From: Lachnospiraceae bacterium
GTDB taxonomy: Bacteria > Bacillota > Clostridia > Lachnospirales > Lachnospiraceae
Reading direction: 5' to 3'
NCBI GenBank assembly: GCA_015057115.1
Contig: SVEZ01000019.1
Span: 1 to 45,978 of the forward strand
Length of the DNA stretch: 45,978 bases
Both the position numbers and the translations under genes were made by a program. Numbering within the stretch: the first letter of the stretch is position 1; every line of letters starts with the position of its first letter. Below are positions 1 through 7,679 of the stretch, piece by piece. Under the pieces are notes generated by a model. The model was given only the letters and a program-made list of their open reading frames with translations, searched no databases and was not told where the DNA came from.

Positions 1-2
1 GC

Positions 3-245
3 ACATCTAAGATTACAATATGTCCCTTTAAGGATGTAACTGCAGAGCACGCATATAAAGAGGGCGAAGGCGATAGGAGTCTCGAATACTGGCGCCAGGT
101 TCATAAGGAATTCTTAGAGAGCGAACTTGAAACGATTAATATGCCTTTTAGTGAAGAGGCAAAGGTTATTTGTGAAGAGTTTGAATTGGTAAACGTATGT
201 TTGTGTGCTATGCCATACGCAGACGGGAAGAACTGCAGATACTGA
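3..245 (+). CDS. ASCH-domain protein, 3' end only
   Basis: The open frame runs off the left edge of the window, so only the last 80 residues are visible. They contain CPFKDV, then EGEGDRSLEYWRQVH, which is the hallmark core of YhfF-like ASCH proteins, and end shortly after a CEEFELVN segment that fits the last beta strand of that fold. ASCH domains resemble PUA domains and are thought to bind RNA or nucleotides; some members are N4-acetylcytidine amidohydrolases. The specific substrate cannot be told here. The frame stops at TGA 243-245. No clear terminator follows. The family call rests on the motif and is fairly firm; the function is not. Confidence 0.8.
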   Translation, partial: TSKITICPFKDVTAEHAYKEGEGDRSLEYWRQVHKEFLESELETINMPFSEEAKVICEEFELVNVCLCAMPYADGKNCRY

Positions 246-382
246 TTGATGTAAATAAGCAAATATGATGCAGAATAATGGAGCGAGTACAGCGTGAGTA
301 GGGAAGAAATATTAAAAATTATAAAGCAATTTGGTATCGATGATTTCACAGAGAAAAAAGAGATTGATTCATAAAAGTTGGG

Positions 383-652
383 GTGGTACATTCCTCGTTC
401 CTTACAGGAAATATATTTGGAAAGTTGTCAACGCGCTTTACAGGAGTGGATCTGGTGCCGGTAAATTCCATGTGGTCCATTATCGATTTGGCACCATTTG
501 ATGAAGATATTGGTGAAAATGATCTTGAGAAAGAGGCAATAGGATATTACCGCAGCATTTGTCGAATTTCCATGTACCCGAATGTGATGAATTATCTGAA
601 GAAGGATAAGGTAAAGATGCTGAGAATTCTGGAACGAATTATAGAAGAGTAG
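383..652 (+). CDS. Unrecognised ORF, possibly a gene remnant
   Basis: This 89-codon frame can only begin at GTG 383 and has no convincing ribosome binding site. The product has no motif I recognise; its C-terminal half (YYRSICRISMYPNVMNYLKK, then a charged helix) looks like genuine protein rather than random translation. A second small frame, GTG 294 to TAA 374, ends with a charged helix and stops just upstream in another frame. Together they may be a decayed gene with frameshifts, or one small hypothetical protein. I cannot assign a function. Weak start signals and two broken frames argue for a pseudogene. Confidence 0.3.
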   Translation: MVHSSFLTGNIFGKLSTRFTGVDLVPVNSMWSIIDLAPFDEDIGENDLEKEAIGYYRSICRISMYPNVMNYLKKDKVKMLRILERIIEE

Positions 653-724
653 AAAAGCGCGGTGAGAAACTTGTTGTTGTTTGGGGCAAAGGGACGTGTT
701 ACAATAATAGTTAGACAAAAGTAC

Positions 725-753
725 TTGTGTGTGAAAAATATGTGTGGTAAAAT
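725..753 (+). promoter_or_regulatory. Candidate sigma-A promoter TTGTGT-17-TAAAAT
   Basis: TTGTGT at 725-730 and TAAAAT at 748-753 are separated by exactly 17 bases. Transcription would start near 760, only about 20 bases before the terminator-like hairpin at 780, so the unit is either a very short RNA or an attenuated leader for the DUF6485-pyk genes downstream. Confidence 0.45.
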
Positions 754-779
754 ATATTCTATAGGAGAAGATAATATAT

Positions 780-820
780 AAATGCCCTTGGATATCGGTT
801 TTGATTTCCAAGGGCATTTT
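780..820 (+). terminator. Terminator-like hairpin with 13-bp perfect stem
   Basis: The arms 780-792 and 807-819 are exact inverted repeats (AAATGCCCTTGGA and its complement) around a 14-base loop, ending in a run of four T. The same GCCCTTGGA/TCCAAGGGC hairpin recurs at 3299-3330, on the other side of the pyk region, next to the second copy of the 831-973 repeat. Confidence 0.6.
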
Positions 821-830
821 CCTTATGCGC

Positions 831-973
831 AAAAAAAAGACAACCAGTCGATCGGTTGTCTTTTAGGAGAAGGTATTTTTACTATGGGGTTAGCAAAAAT
901 TATATAATGTATTGGGGTTTACATATGATATAATATCATAGTAGTATAAGAAAGTTTCAACAAATATTACAAA
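831..973 (+). repeat. Intergenic repeat, copy 1 (143 bp)
   Basis: This block is repeated in the same orientation at 3095-3240. The first 87 bases (831-917) are identical; the remainder carries a 3-base insertion in copy 2 and about seven substitutions. It opens with an A-tract and an 11-bp hairpin (835-845 with 854-864, loop AGTCGATC) followed by a purine-rich AGGAGAAGG, a fixed stretch up to TTGGGG, then TTTAC and a conserved CATAGTAGTATAAGAAAG. The last part may hold a promoter (TTTACA, 18 bases, TAGTAT) serving the DUF6485 gene at 1030. Whether it is a mobile element, a regulatory cassette or a local duplication cannot be told from two copies. Confidence 0.8.
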
Positions 974-1029
974 TGATGCAAACAAAAATTTTGCATATTG
1001 CACATTTTTGATGGGAAAGGAGAAGGATT

Positions 1030-1248
1030 ATGAATGTACCATTTTGCACGTGCACAGATACGGCATGCCCTTTTAATCCGGTGAATCATGATAAGGGCTG
1101 TACCCCTTGCATTGCTAAAAATCTGAAGGAGAGAGAGATTCCATCCTGCTTTTTCAAGGCGGCCGGTGGGGAGAAACCAACGCCGGACTGGCATTATGAG
1201 GATTTTGCGGCACTAATTAATTCATTGCAGGAAAAGAAAGAAAAATAG
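1030..1248 (+). CDS. DUF6485 family cysteine-rich small protein
   Basis: A 72-residue protein with a good ribosome binding site (AAAGGAGAAGG ending 6 bases before ATG). The N-terminal half carries FCTCTDTACPF, then HDKGCTPCI, then PSCFF. The eight cysteines and one histidine look like a metal-binding knuckle, possibly zinc or an iron-sulfur cluster. The family is a clostridial domain of unknown function (DUF6485); I recognise the pattern but not a role. The gene sits 90 bases upstream of pyruvate kinase with no terminator between, so the two are probably co-transcribed from the region of the upstream repeat. The C-terminal 25 residues are charged and likely helical. Confidence 0.7.
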   Translation: MNVPFCTCTDTACPFNPVNHDKGCTPCIAKNLKEREIPSCFFKAAGGEKPTPDWHYEDFAALINSLQEKKEK

Positions 1249-1338
1249 AACAGCGGATTAGCCGCAGTCAAGAGGGATGTTCAAAGATAATATACATTAG
1301 AATTGATTAAGACTTTTTCAGTAGAAAAGGAGGTAACC

Positions 1339-3090
1339 GTGAAAATTCGAAAAACAAAGATTGTATGTACATTGGGTCCGGCAACGGACAAAGAGGATGT
1401 GTTAGAGCAATTAATTATTGAGGGAATGGATGTTGCCCGATTCAATTTTTCCCATGGGGAGCATTCCGAGCAGAAGGCACGTTTCGAGAAGTTGAAAGAA
1501 CTTCGCAAGAAGCATGACAGACCGGTTGCAGCCTTGTTGGATACCAAGGGACCGGAGATTCGTATCAGGGATTTTGCCCAGGGGAAAGTGACGTTGAAGA
1601 AGGGACAGGAATTTTCCCTTGTGACTGAGGATGTTCCGGGAGATGAGACGAAGGTGTCCATTTCCTACCCGGATTTGGTAAATGATGTTGCCAAGGATGC
1701 AACTATTCTGATTGATGATGGTCTGATTGAATTACAGGTAAACGAAGTAACAGAGACGGAGATTCGTTGTACGGTTTTGAACGATGGAACCATTTCCAAC
1801 CGTAAAGGTGTGAATGTGCCCAATGTGGATTTATCAATGCCGTATATTAGCGAGAAGGATCGGTCGGATATTGAATTTGCCATTGATCAGGGCTTTGATT
1901 TTATTGCGGCATCTTTTGTCCGAAGCGCTGACGATATCTTGCAGATTCGGAAAATCCTGGATGAAAAGGGCTGCGACAAGATTAATATTATTGCCAAAAT
2001 CGAAAATATGCAGGGCGTAAATAACATTGACGAGATTATCCGTGTAACGGATGGTATTATGGTTGCCCGTGGAGATATGGGTGTGGAGATTCCTTTTGAG
2101 GAAGTGCCCCTGATACAAAAAAGCATTATTCGCAAGGTTTATAATGCAGGGAAAGTGGTTATTACCGCTACACAGATGTTGGATTCCATGATGAAGAATC
2201 CTCGTCCGACCAGAGCTGAGACAACGGATGTGGCGAATGCTGTTTTTGATGGAACCAGTGCCATTATGCTTTCCGGAGAAACTGCAGCGGGTGCTTATCC
2301 TGTGGAAGCGTTAAGAACCATGGTGAAGATTGCCCTGGCAACAGAGGAGAGCATAGATTACGCTTCCCGTTTTAAGAAGCGCGGAACCATTGTGAATCCG
2401 GATATTACCAGTGCCATTTCCCATGCAACCTGTATGACGGCCATGGATCTTGGGGCAAAAGCTATTGTTACCGTAACCCAGTCCGGTCAGACGGCACGAA
2501 TGATTTCCAAATTCCGTCCATCAAGCCCGATTGTGTGTTTTTCCGTGAATGAAAAGGTATGCCGGCAGTTAAATCTGTCCTGGGGTGTTCGTCCCTATTT
2601 ATTGGAATCCTACCAGTCGGTAGACGATCTGTTTGATGCATCGGTGGATATGGCCATGAAGAAAGGCATTGTGGAATCCGGAGATTTGGTAGTAATTACT
2701 GCGGGTGTTCCCTTAGGTGTATCCGGTACCACCAACCTGATTAAAGTTCATGTGGCAGGACATATTCTTATGACAGGTAAAGGACTTGGGGACAAGAGCG
2801 TTACTGCCAACCTTTGCGTGGCATCAACAATTGAAGAGATGGAAAAGAATTTCCACGCAGGAGATATTCTGGTTACGAAGGAGACTACAAATGAAATGAT
2901 GCCGTATTTGAAGAAAGCAGGCGGCATCGTGGTAGAGGCCTTTGGAAGCCACTCTCATGCAGCGATTGTGGGACTTAGTTTAGATATCCCGGTTTTAACC
3001 GGAGCAACCAGCGCAACATCCATTCTTAAGAACGGAGCGTATGTCAATCTGGACAGCAAAAAAGGCGTTGTGACGGTGGAACAGCGATAA
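1339..3090 (+). CDS. pyk: Pyruvate kinase with C-terminal PEP-utiliser-like domain
   Basis: Pyruvate kinase makes pyruvate and ATP from phosphoenolpyruvate and ADP, the last step of glycolysis, in the cytoplasm. The start is GTG 1339, because AAAAGGAGG lies 5 bases upstream; the frame opens 12 codons earlier at 1303 without a site. The 583-residue product begins RKTKIVCTLGPA, has FNFSHG, LLDTKGPEIR, the catalytic segment INIIAKIENMQG, VARGDMGVEIP and the family signature ITATQMLDSM near residue 275. Residues from about 480 onward form the extra domain found in many Firmicute enzymes (as in Geobacillus, about 587 residues), with SHSHAAIVG in place of the swivelling-domain phosphohistidine motif. 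Nothing is missing. It is bracketed by two copies of a 145-bp repeat. Confidence 0.97.
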   Translation: MKIRKTKIVCTLGPATDKEDVLEQLIIEGMDVARFNFSHGEHSEQKARFEKLKELRKKHDRPVAALLDTKGPEIRIRDFAQGKVTLKKGQEFSLVTEDVPGDETKVSISYPDLVNDVAKDATILIDDGLIELQVNEVTETEIRCTVLNDGTISNRKGVNVPNVDLSMPYISEKDRSDIEFAIDQGFDFIAASFVRSADDILQIRKILDEKGCDKINIIAKIENMQGVNNIDEIIRVTDGIMVARGDMGVEIPFEEVPLIQKSIIRKVYNAGKVVITATQMLDSMMKNPRPTRAETTDVANAVFDGTSAIMLSGETAAGAYPVEALRTMVKIALATEESIDYASRFKKRGTIVNPDITSAISHATCMTAMDLGAKAIVTVTQSGQTARMISKFRPSSPIVCFSVNEKVCRQLNLSWGVRPYLLESYQSVDDLFDASVDMAMKKGIVESGDLVVITAGVPLGVSGTTNLIKVHVAGHILMTGKGLGDKSVTANLCVASTIEEMEKNFHAGDILVTKETTNEMMPYLKKAGGIVVEAFGSHSHAAIVGLSLDIPVLTGATSATSILKNGAYVNLDSKKGVVTVEQR

Positions 3091-3094
3091 GCAT

Positions 3095-3240
3095 AAAAAA
3101 AAGACAACCAGTCGATCGGTTGTCTTTTAGGAGAAGGTATTTTTACTATGGGGTTAGCAAAAATTATATAATGTATTGGGGGGGTTTACGAATATTATAA
3201 TACCATAGTAGTATAAGAAAGTGTAAACAAATATTACAAA
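3095..3240 (+). repeat. Intergenic repeat, copy 2 (146 bp)
   Basis: Direct copy of 831-973, beginning 5 bases after the pyk stop codon. It has 7 G rather than 4 G before TTTAC and a handful of substitutions in the distal third, while the proximal 87 bases are unchanged. The TTTAC box and CATAGTAGTATAAGAAAG are kept. Unlike copy 1 it is not directly followed by a gene; a hairpin (3299-3330) and a separate promoter (3339-3367) lie before the next coding region. Confidence 0.8.
3099..3128 (+). terminator. pyk terminator, embedded in repeat copy 2
   Basis: AAAAGACAACC (3099-3109) pairs with GGTTGTCTTTT (3118-3128) around the 8-base loop AGTCGATC. With an A-tract on the left and a T-tract on the right it can terminate in either direction. 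It starts 8 bases after the pyk stop codon. The identical hairpin is at 835-864 in copy 1. Confidence 0.7.
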
Positions 3241-3298
3241 ACAAAGTGATAAAATTTGTGCAATGTTAACAATGCCAATAGCGAGATAAATTTCGGCC

Positions 3299-3330
3299 GC
3301 CCTTGGAATTCATTTCTGATTTCCAAGGGC
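3299..3330 (+). terminator. Hairpin related to the one at 780-820
   Basis: GCCCTTGGAA (3299-3308) and its exact complement (3321-3330) surround a 12-base loop. The right arm and flank (GATTTCCAAGGGCATT) match the right arm at 803-818. The T-run is weaker here, so termination is likely but not certain. It separates repeat copy 2 from the protease promoter. Confidence 0.5.
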
Positions 3331-3338
3331 ATTCCCTA

Positions 3339-3367
3339 TTTACAAAGTGAGATAGTAATGATAAAAT
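3339..3367 (+). promoter_or_regulatory. Promoter TTTACA-17-TAAAAT for the protease gene
   Basis: TTTACA at 3339-3344 and TAAAAT at 3362-3367 are spaced by 17 bases, leaving a leader of about 40 bases before the ATG at 3416. No other good promoter is seen between the hairpin and the gene. Confidence 0.6.
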
Positions 3368-3415
3368 GGGAAAAGTTCCGATATGGAACCAGTAATTTTT
3401 TTAGGGAGGATTCAT

Positions 3416-5419
3416 ATGAATCGAGTAGTAAGAACGAGAGTGGTTGCATGGGTTTGTACCCTTATATTTCTCGTGAGCGGCGTACCTGCTATGGCGCAGG
3501 CAAAACAGCCACAGAAAGTAGCATATACAAAAGTAACTGGTAAGACTGCCCGGAAACAGTTTCAGAAAAGCCTGAAAGCAGGCTCTAAGAAATATGTTCG
3601 GAAAAGAGCATCTTATCCTGCAAGCTATGATTTAAGAACCTTAGGCTTGGTAACTCCAGTGAAAGATCAGGGATATACAGGTCTTTGCTGGGCATTTGCA
3701 GCTTGTGCATCCATGGAAAGCAATGCCTTAAAGCAGGGTTTGGGAACCTATGATCTTTCAGAAAATCACTTGGCATGGTTTGCATACAACAGTGGAAGTT
3801 GTCCTCTTCCGGGTTTGGAAGGAGATACCAATTTCTTAGTGGGAACAATAGAGGAAGACGATCAGTATGTAAAGTCGGAATGGTACAATAATGGTGGAGG
3901 TAGTGATGTGGCTTCACAATCCATGATGAATGGTTATGGACCGGTTTTGGAGTCAGACTCTCCGGTGAACGTCAACGTGGCTGAACAGACTGCACCTTCT
4001 ACAGAATTGGCTTCCGGGCATAATGTATTGACTTTAAAAACAACCTACGAAATTCCCGGGAAAAATATTAATGAAATCAAAGATGCAATCATGGCAAACG
4101 GTGCAGTAGTGGTAAGTATTAATACTACTTGCATGGATGAAGAGTATGAAGATGATTTTTTTAACAGGGATACGAATGCGGAATATTATGATGGCACAGA
4201 TGATATGGGAACCGATCATGATGTGTGTATTGTAGGTTGGGATGATAATTACAGTAAAGAAAACTTTGGAAACAAGAAGCCGAAGAATAATGGCGCCTGG
4301 TTACTTCGTAACAGTTGGGGAACCGAATGGGGAAATGACGGATATTTTTGGATTTCTTATGAAGATTACGCTGTAAATCAGACCACGATTTATTCCTATG
4401 TTGTGGCACCAAAAGATGCTTATGAGAGTATTTATCAGCACGATGGTGGTTTGGTTAAAGCTATTATGGGAAAATTTTCCGGAGCGGCAAATGTGTTTAC
4501 TGCGCGGAAGAATGAGAAAATTATTGCTGTAACCGGCTTGATGGATTCCTGTAGCGGTACTGTAGCAATTTACGAGAACCCGGGGACAAAGAGCCCATTG
4601 GGAACAAAGCTTACTTCTCAGAAGTTTACTGTGAATCATACCGGACATGTAACCATTGACTTAGAAAAACCTGTTATGATTCAAAAAGGAATGAAGTTTT
4701 CCGTTGTTATGACCTTTAATAAGCCGATTGACATAAGCATAGATGAGGATGATCCGGAGGAATGGCTGGATGATTATAAGAAAGAAGGAAATGGAAACTA
4801 TTACACCGATGTTACTGCTCGTGCAGGAGAAAGCTTTGTTTTAAACGACAGTTGGGAGTCCACCGGTGATGATTTCAACTGCTGTATCAAAGCATTGGCC
4901 CTTGGGGCAGGCATGCTTGCTTCCACGCCAACCAGTGGAAACATACTTCTTTCCTGGAATGAGGTAAAAGATGCTACCGGTTATGAAGTATACAGAAAGA
5001 CCGGAGCAGAAGAGTATGCATTACTTACAACCGTTGAAAAAGACCGGACAACCTATGTGGATGAAACTGCGGAAGTAGGTGTATCCTACGATTACAAGGT
5101 TGTTTCAAAACTTTCTTCCGGTGTAGGTGAAGAGCAGAGCATTTCTGCGAAGGCGATTCTTTTTGCACCGCAGAAGCTTACCACCAAGAAGACATCCAAG
5201 ATCCTTACCTTAAAGTGGGGAACTGTAAATAAGGCTGTGAAATATGAAGTTTATCGTAAGGTGAAGGGTGGAAGTTACAAGAAGGTATCTACCGTAAAGA
5301 CTGCGACCTACAAAGACAAGAAGGTAAAGAAGGGCAAAACCTATTCTTACTATGTGGTAGCTGTAGCAACAAATGGTACTAAGAGTGCCAAGAGCGCAGT
5401 GAAAACCATTCGTTTCTAA
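3416..5419 (+). CDS. Secreted papain-family (C1) cysteine protease with fibronectin-type repeats
   Basis: The start is ATG 3416 with TTAGGGAGG upstream. Residues 1-29 are a signal peptide (basic start, hydrophobic core, cut after AMAQA), so the 667-residue protein is exported. The mature part opens with SYDLRTLGLVTPVKDQG, and all papain catalytic residues are present: Cys91 in GLCWAF, His268 in DHDVCIVGWDD, Asn299 in LRNSWGTEWG. Residues about 330-495 match the lectin-like domain that follows C1 domains in clostridial proteins. Two fibronectin type III-like modules (about 500-580 and 583-667, with GYEVYRK and KYEVYRK) end the protein; the last is very lysine-rich and could bind the cell wall. 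No sortase motif or membrane anchor is seen. It is followed 19 bases later by another secreted protein with the same type of module. Confidence 0.92.
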   Translation: MNRVVRTRVVAWVCTLIFLVSGVPAMAQAKQPQKVAYTKVTGKTARKQFQKSLKAGSKKYVRKRASYPASYDLRTLGLVTPVKDQGYTGLCWAFAACASMESNALKQGLGTYDLSENHLAWFAYNSGSCPLPGLEGDTNFLVGTIEEDDQYVKSEWYNNGGGSDVASQSMMNGYGPVLESDSPVNVNVAEQTAPSTELASGHNVLTLKTTYEIPGKNINEIKDAIMANGAVVVSINTTCMDEEYEDDFFNRDTNAEYYDGTDDMGTDHDVCIVGWDDNYSKENFGNKKPKNNGAWLLRNSWGTEWGNDGYFWISYEDYAVNQTTIYSYVVAPKDAYESIYQHDGGLVKAIMGKFSGAANVFTARKNEKIIAVTGLMDSCSGTVAIYENPGTKSPLGTKLTSQKFTVNHTGHVTIDLEKPVMIQKGMKFSVVMTFNKPIDISIDEDDPEEWLDDYKKEGNGNYYTDVTARAGESFVLNDSWESTGDDFNCCIKALALGAGMLASTPTSGNILLSWNEVKDATGYEVYRKTGAEEYALLTTVEKDRTTYVDETAEVGVSYDYKVVSKLSSGVGEEQSISAKAILFAPQKLTTKKTSKILTLKWGTVNKAVKYEVYRKVKGGSYKKVSTVKTATYKDKKVKKGKTYSYYVVAVATNGTKSAKSAVKTIRF

Positions 5420-5438
5420 AAGGTTTTTGAGGTGAAAT

Positions 5439-6776
5439 ATGAAGAATACGGTTGTAAAGAAAATTGGAAGACTTTTTCTTTTATGTACATTTATAGCACT
5501 GCTTATGCTTCCGGCACAGGCCGAAGCTGCAAAACAGAAGGCACCGGTTATTACGGTAACGACGGAGGGCGTGGATGCATCTGTTGCCTGGAAACCCGTA
5601 AAAGGGGCAAAGGGATACGAGCTTTATCGTTGCGCGGATTCTAAGTTTAAGAAGGTTTGTGATATTACAGATACCAAATATCTGGATTATAACTGGAGCT
5701 TAAGTTATAGCGGAAAGTTGAAATATAAACTCCGTTCTTACAAAGTAAGTGGCGGGAAAAAGGTATTTAGTGACTATTCCAAACCGGTAACCTGGAAGCC
5801 GAAGAAGGTTACCACCAAGAATGCAATCAAAGACTTTATTCGGACTGCATTACAGCATTTTGACAGAAAGAAGATTAGTCTTTTGGTTAATTCCAAGATA
5901 GACTTTGATGATGTGGAGGAAGCCTATTCGGATGTTTTAGTTATGGATTATCAGAAAATTGGAGAATCGGGTGATATGAACAAAAAATCCTCCGGAAATG
6001 TATATGTTATGAGTTTCAATCATCTGCCGAAATCCTTGAAAGATGCCATTTTAATCCATTCGGAAAAGGAGTTTTATATTGAAGGCCTGAAACTCATGGA
6101 GAATATGGATAAGAATACCATACTGTATTCGGTGAATGGAACGGATTATGGTAAACTCGAGGACTTACTGTATTGGCAGCATTTCGAGTATAGAAAACGA
6201 TGTAGAATATGGCATTATGATACCTTCCGGTATTTCTTATACACAGACGGAATGAAAGAAGCGGAAGATGGACGGTATTCGAAAGCGAGTGAAGCGGCAG
6301 ATGCCTTGATTGCGCAACTGGTTCGGCCGGAAATGTCGGATCGTGAGAAAATAGAAGTCCTTCACGATTATATTATTACCCATACGGTATATGATGTGGA
6401 GAGTTATGAAAATGATGCACCGGCAGATCATCCTTGCTATGACGCCTATGGCTGTTTGGTAAATCATAAATGTGTTTGCTCCGGCTATGCCGCTGCCATG
6501 ACCCTTTTGGCAGACAAGTTGGGTATTCCTTGCATTTATATTTCCAGTGATGAGATGGATCATGCATTCAATTATATCAAACTAGATGGACGTTATACTT
6601 ACATGGATATGACCTGGGATGATCCGGTGCCGGATGGGGGAGACACGATCGTTCATACCTATTTTGATATTTCGGAGGATAAGATTGACGACGACCATCA
6701 GTGGAATCGGGAGGATTACTCATCAATCTACATTGACTATACGGAAGAAGCTTTAGCGGCTATTTACGCACAATAA
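5439..6776 (+). CDS. Secreted transglutaminase-like protein with fibronectin-like module
   Basis: The 445-residue protein has a signal peptide (residues 1-30, cut after AQAEA), then a fibronectin type III-like module (about 35-120, GYELYRC), a middle region with no match I know, and a C-terminal transglutaminase-like core. The putative triad is Cys347 in VCSGYAAAM, His375 in DHAFNYI and Asp390 in MDMTWDDP. In bacteria this fold is mostly a cysteine protease, peptidase or cross-linking enzyme acting on wall peptides or proteins; the substrate here is unknown. It is 19 bases downstream of the C1 protease and surely in the same operon, ending at a bidirectional terminator. The shared module type suggests both act at the same surface. 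Confidence 0.85.
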   Translation: MKNTVVKKIGRLFLLCTFIALLMLPAQAEAAKQKAPVITVTTEGVDASVAWKPVKGAKGYELYRCADSKFKKVCDITDTKYLDYNWSLSYSGKLKYKLRSYKVSGGKKVFSDYSKPVTWKPKKVTTKNAIKDFIRTALQHFDRKKISLLVNSKIDFDDVEEAYSDVLVMDYQKIGESGDMNKKSSGNVYVMSFNHLPKSLKDAILIHSEKEFYIEGLKLMENMDKNTILYSVNGTDYGKLEDLLYWQHFEYRKRCRIWHYDTFRYFLYTDGMKEAEDGRYSKASEAADALIAQLVRPEMSDREKIEVLHDYIITHTVYDVESYENDAPADHPCYDAYGCLVNHKCVCSGYAAAMTLLADKLGIPCIYISSDEMDHAFNYIKLDGRYTYMDMTWDDPVPDGGDTIVHTYFDISEDKIDDDHQWNREDYSSIYIDYTEEALAAIYAQ

Positions 6777-6785
6777 TAAATTTCA

Positions 6786-6815
6786 AAGGCGCTGACTCGG
6801 TAGGAGCAGCGCCTT
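6786..6815. terminator. Bidirectional terminator between convergent genes
   Basis: AAGGCGCTG (6786-6794) pairs with CAGCGCCTT (6807-6815). The right arm overlaps the stop codon of the LytTR regulator on the minus strand. It serves the end of the secreted-protein operon and the end of the regulator gene. Confidence 0.7.
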
Positions 6816-7566
6816 ATATTGTTTCCCTGTGTCTGCGACTGGAATTTCGCATTTGGGTAAAAGTATAGTTTTGATAAATTTGTTCCGTTTCTTTCGCTTT
6901 TTTGGTAAAAACCCGATAATTTAAGTCATCTTGCAGATAGCAGATGCCAGCGGCAAAGTGATCAATGTAATCCATGTTTACGAAGACCCCACGGTTAATT
7001 AGCAAAAAGGAAGGTTCATTCTCCAAAAGGTCACTGACAGAACCGAAGGTCATGCGGGGATGATACTGGGTACCATCTGAATAGGTGATGGTAAGATAGT
7101 TTGTCTTGTCGGTGCAGACGGCCTGAATTCTGCTGCAAGGAAGACTGTAGCTTTGTTTATTGTGGGAAAAACTGAGCCTTGCGGAAGACTCCTTGGTTTC
7201 CTTTTTCAAAATATCATCCATAACATGGAAAAGTCGGTCTTTATTAGCCGGTTTTTCAATATAGTCATAGGCATGGATGGAAAAAGCGCTTTGCATGTGT
7301 TCTATGCTGGTGGTCAAAAACAAAATCAGCGTTTCCGGGTCCTGTTCGCGGACTCTTTCCGCGGTTCGGATTCCGGTGATGCCATTCATATAAATATCCA
7401 AAAAGATAGCTGTGTATTGGAAGGGCACATAATTTTCCAAAAACGCCTCTCCGCCGGAAAAGCGGCTGATTGTAAGGGGGATGGCATGAATTGCAGCGTA
7501 GTCCTTCAGTATTTCTTCTAAGGAATCAATTTCTTTTGCAACGTCATCTACGATGGCGATATTCAT
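6814..7566 (-). CDS. LytTR-family response regulator
   Basis: Start chosen at 7566 because GGGAGG lies 7 bases upstream; the frame extends six codons further without a site. The 250-residue product has a receiver domain (about 1-120) with the acidic pair Asp7-Asp8, phosphorylation site Asp57 in IFLDIYM and the lysine of IEKPANKDR. The C-terminal half (about 135-240) is a LytTR DNA-binding domain, as in AgrA, LytR and ComE regulators, which bind pairs of short direct repeats about two helical turns apart. It is divergent from a GHKL kinase at 7748, its obvious partner, and such a pair of repeats lies between them. Targets are unknown; the kinase gene itself is a likely one. Confidence 0.9.
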   Translation of the reverse strand: MNIAIVDDVAKEIDSLEEILKDYAAIHAIPLTISRFSGGEAFLENYVPFQYTAIFLDIYMNGITGIRTAERVREQDPETLILFLTTSIEHMQSAFSIHAYDYIEKPANKDRLFHVMDDILKKETKESSARLSFSHNKQSYSLPCSRIQAVCTDKTNYLTITYSDGTQYHPRMTFGSVSDLLENEPSFLLINRGVFVNMDYIDHFAAGICYLQDDLNYRVFTKKAKETEQIYQNYTFTQMRNSSRRHRETI

Positions 7567-7644
7567 GTTTCTGCCTCCCTTCAATGGTTATTTCAATAAT
7601 TATTGTAACACATTTTTCATGGATTTTGTAACCTCAACCTACTT

Positions 7645-7672
7645 TTTGCCACTTTTTTTTGCCGTTTGCCAC
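7645..7672 (+). promoter_or_regulatory. Candidate LytTR operator: direct repeat TTTGCCAC x2
   Basis: TTTGCCAC occurs at 7645-7652 and again at 7665-7672, 20 bases start to start. That is close to the 21-base spacing of AgrA/ComE-type sites. The second half-site ends 8 bases upstream of the -35 box of the kinase promoter, the position expected of an activator. The sequence is seen; its role is inferred from the neighbouring LytTR gene. Confidence 0.45.
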
Positions 7673-7679
7673 AGCCAAC

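Noticed and set aside
782-907. 41-codon frame from ATG 782 through repeat copy 1, with a 7-codon inner ORF at 884-907
   Set aside because: It runs through both hairpins, its AGGAG is 14 bases away, and copy 2 of the repeat does not keep the longer frame. The hairpins explain the sequence better.
1303-1338. Pyruvate kinase start 12 codons upstream at 1303
   Set aside because: No ribosome binding site there, while GTG 1339 has AAAAGGAGG at the right distance and begins the family's usual N-terminus.
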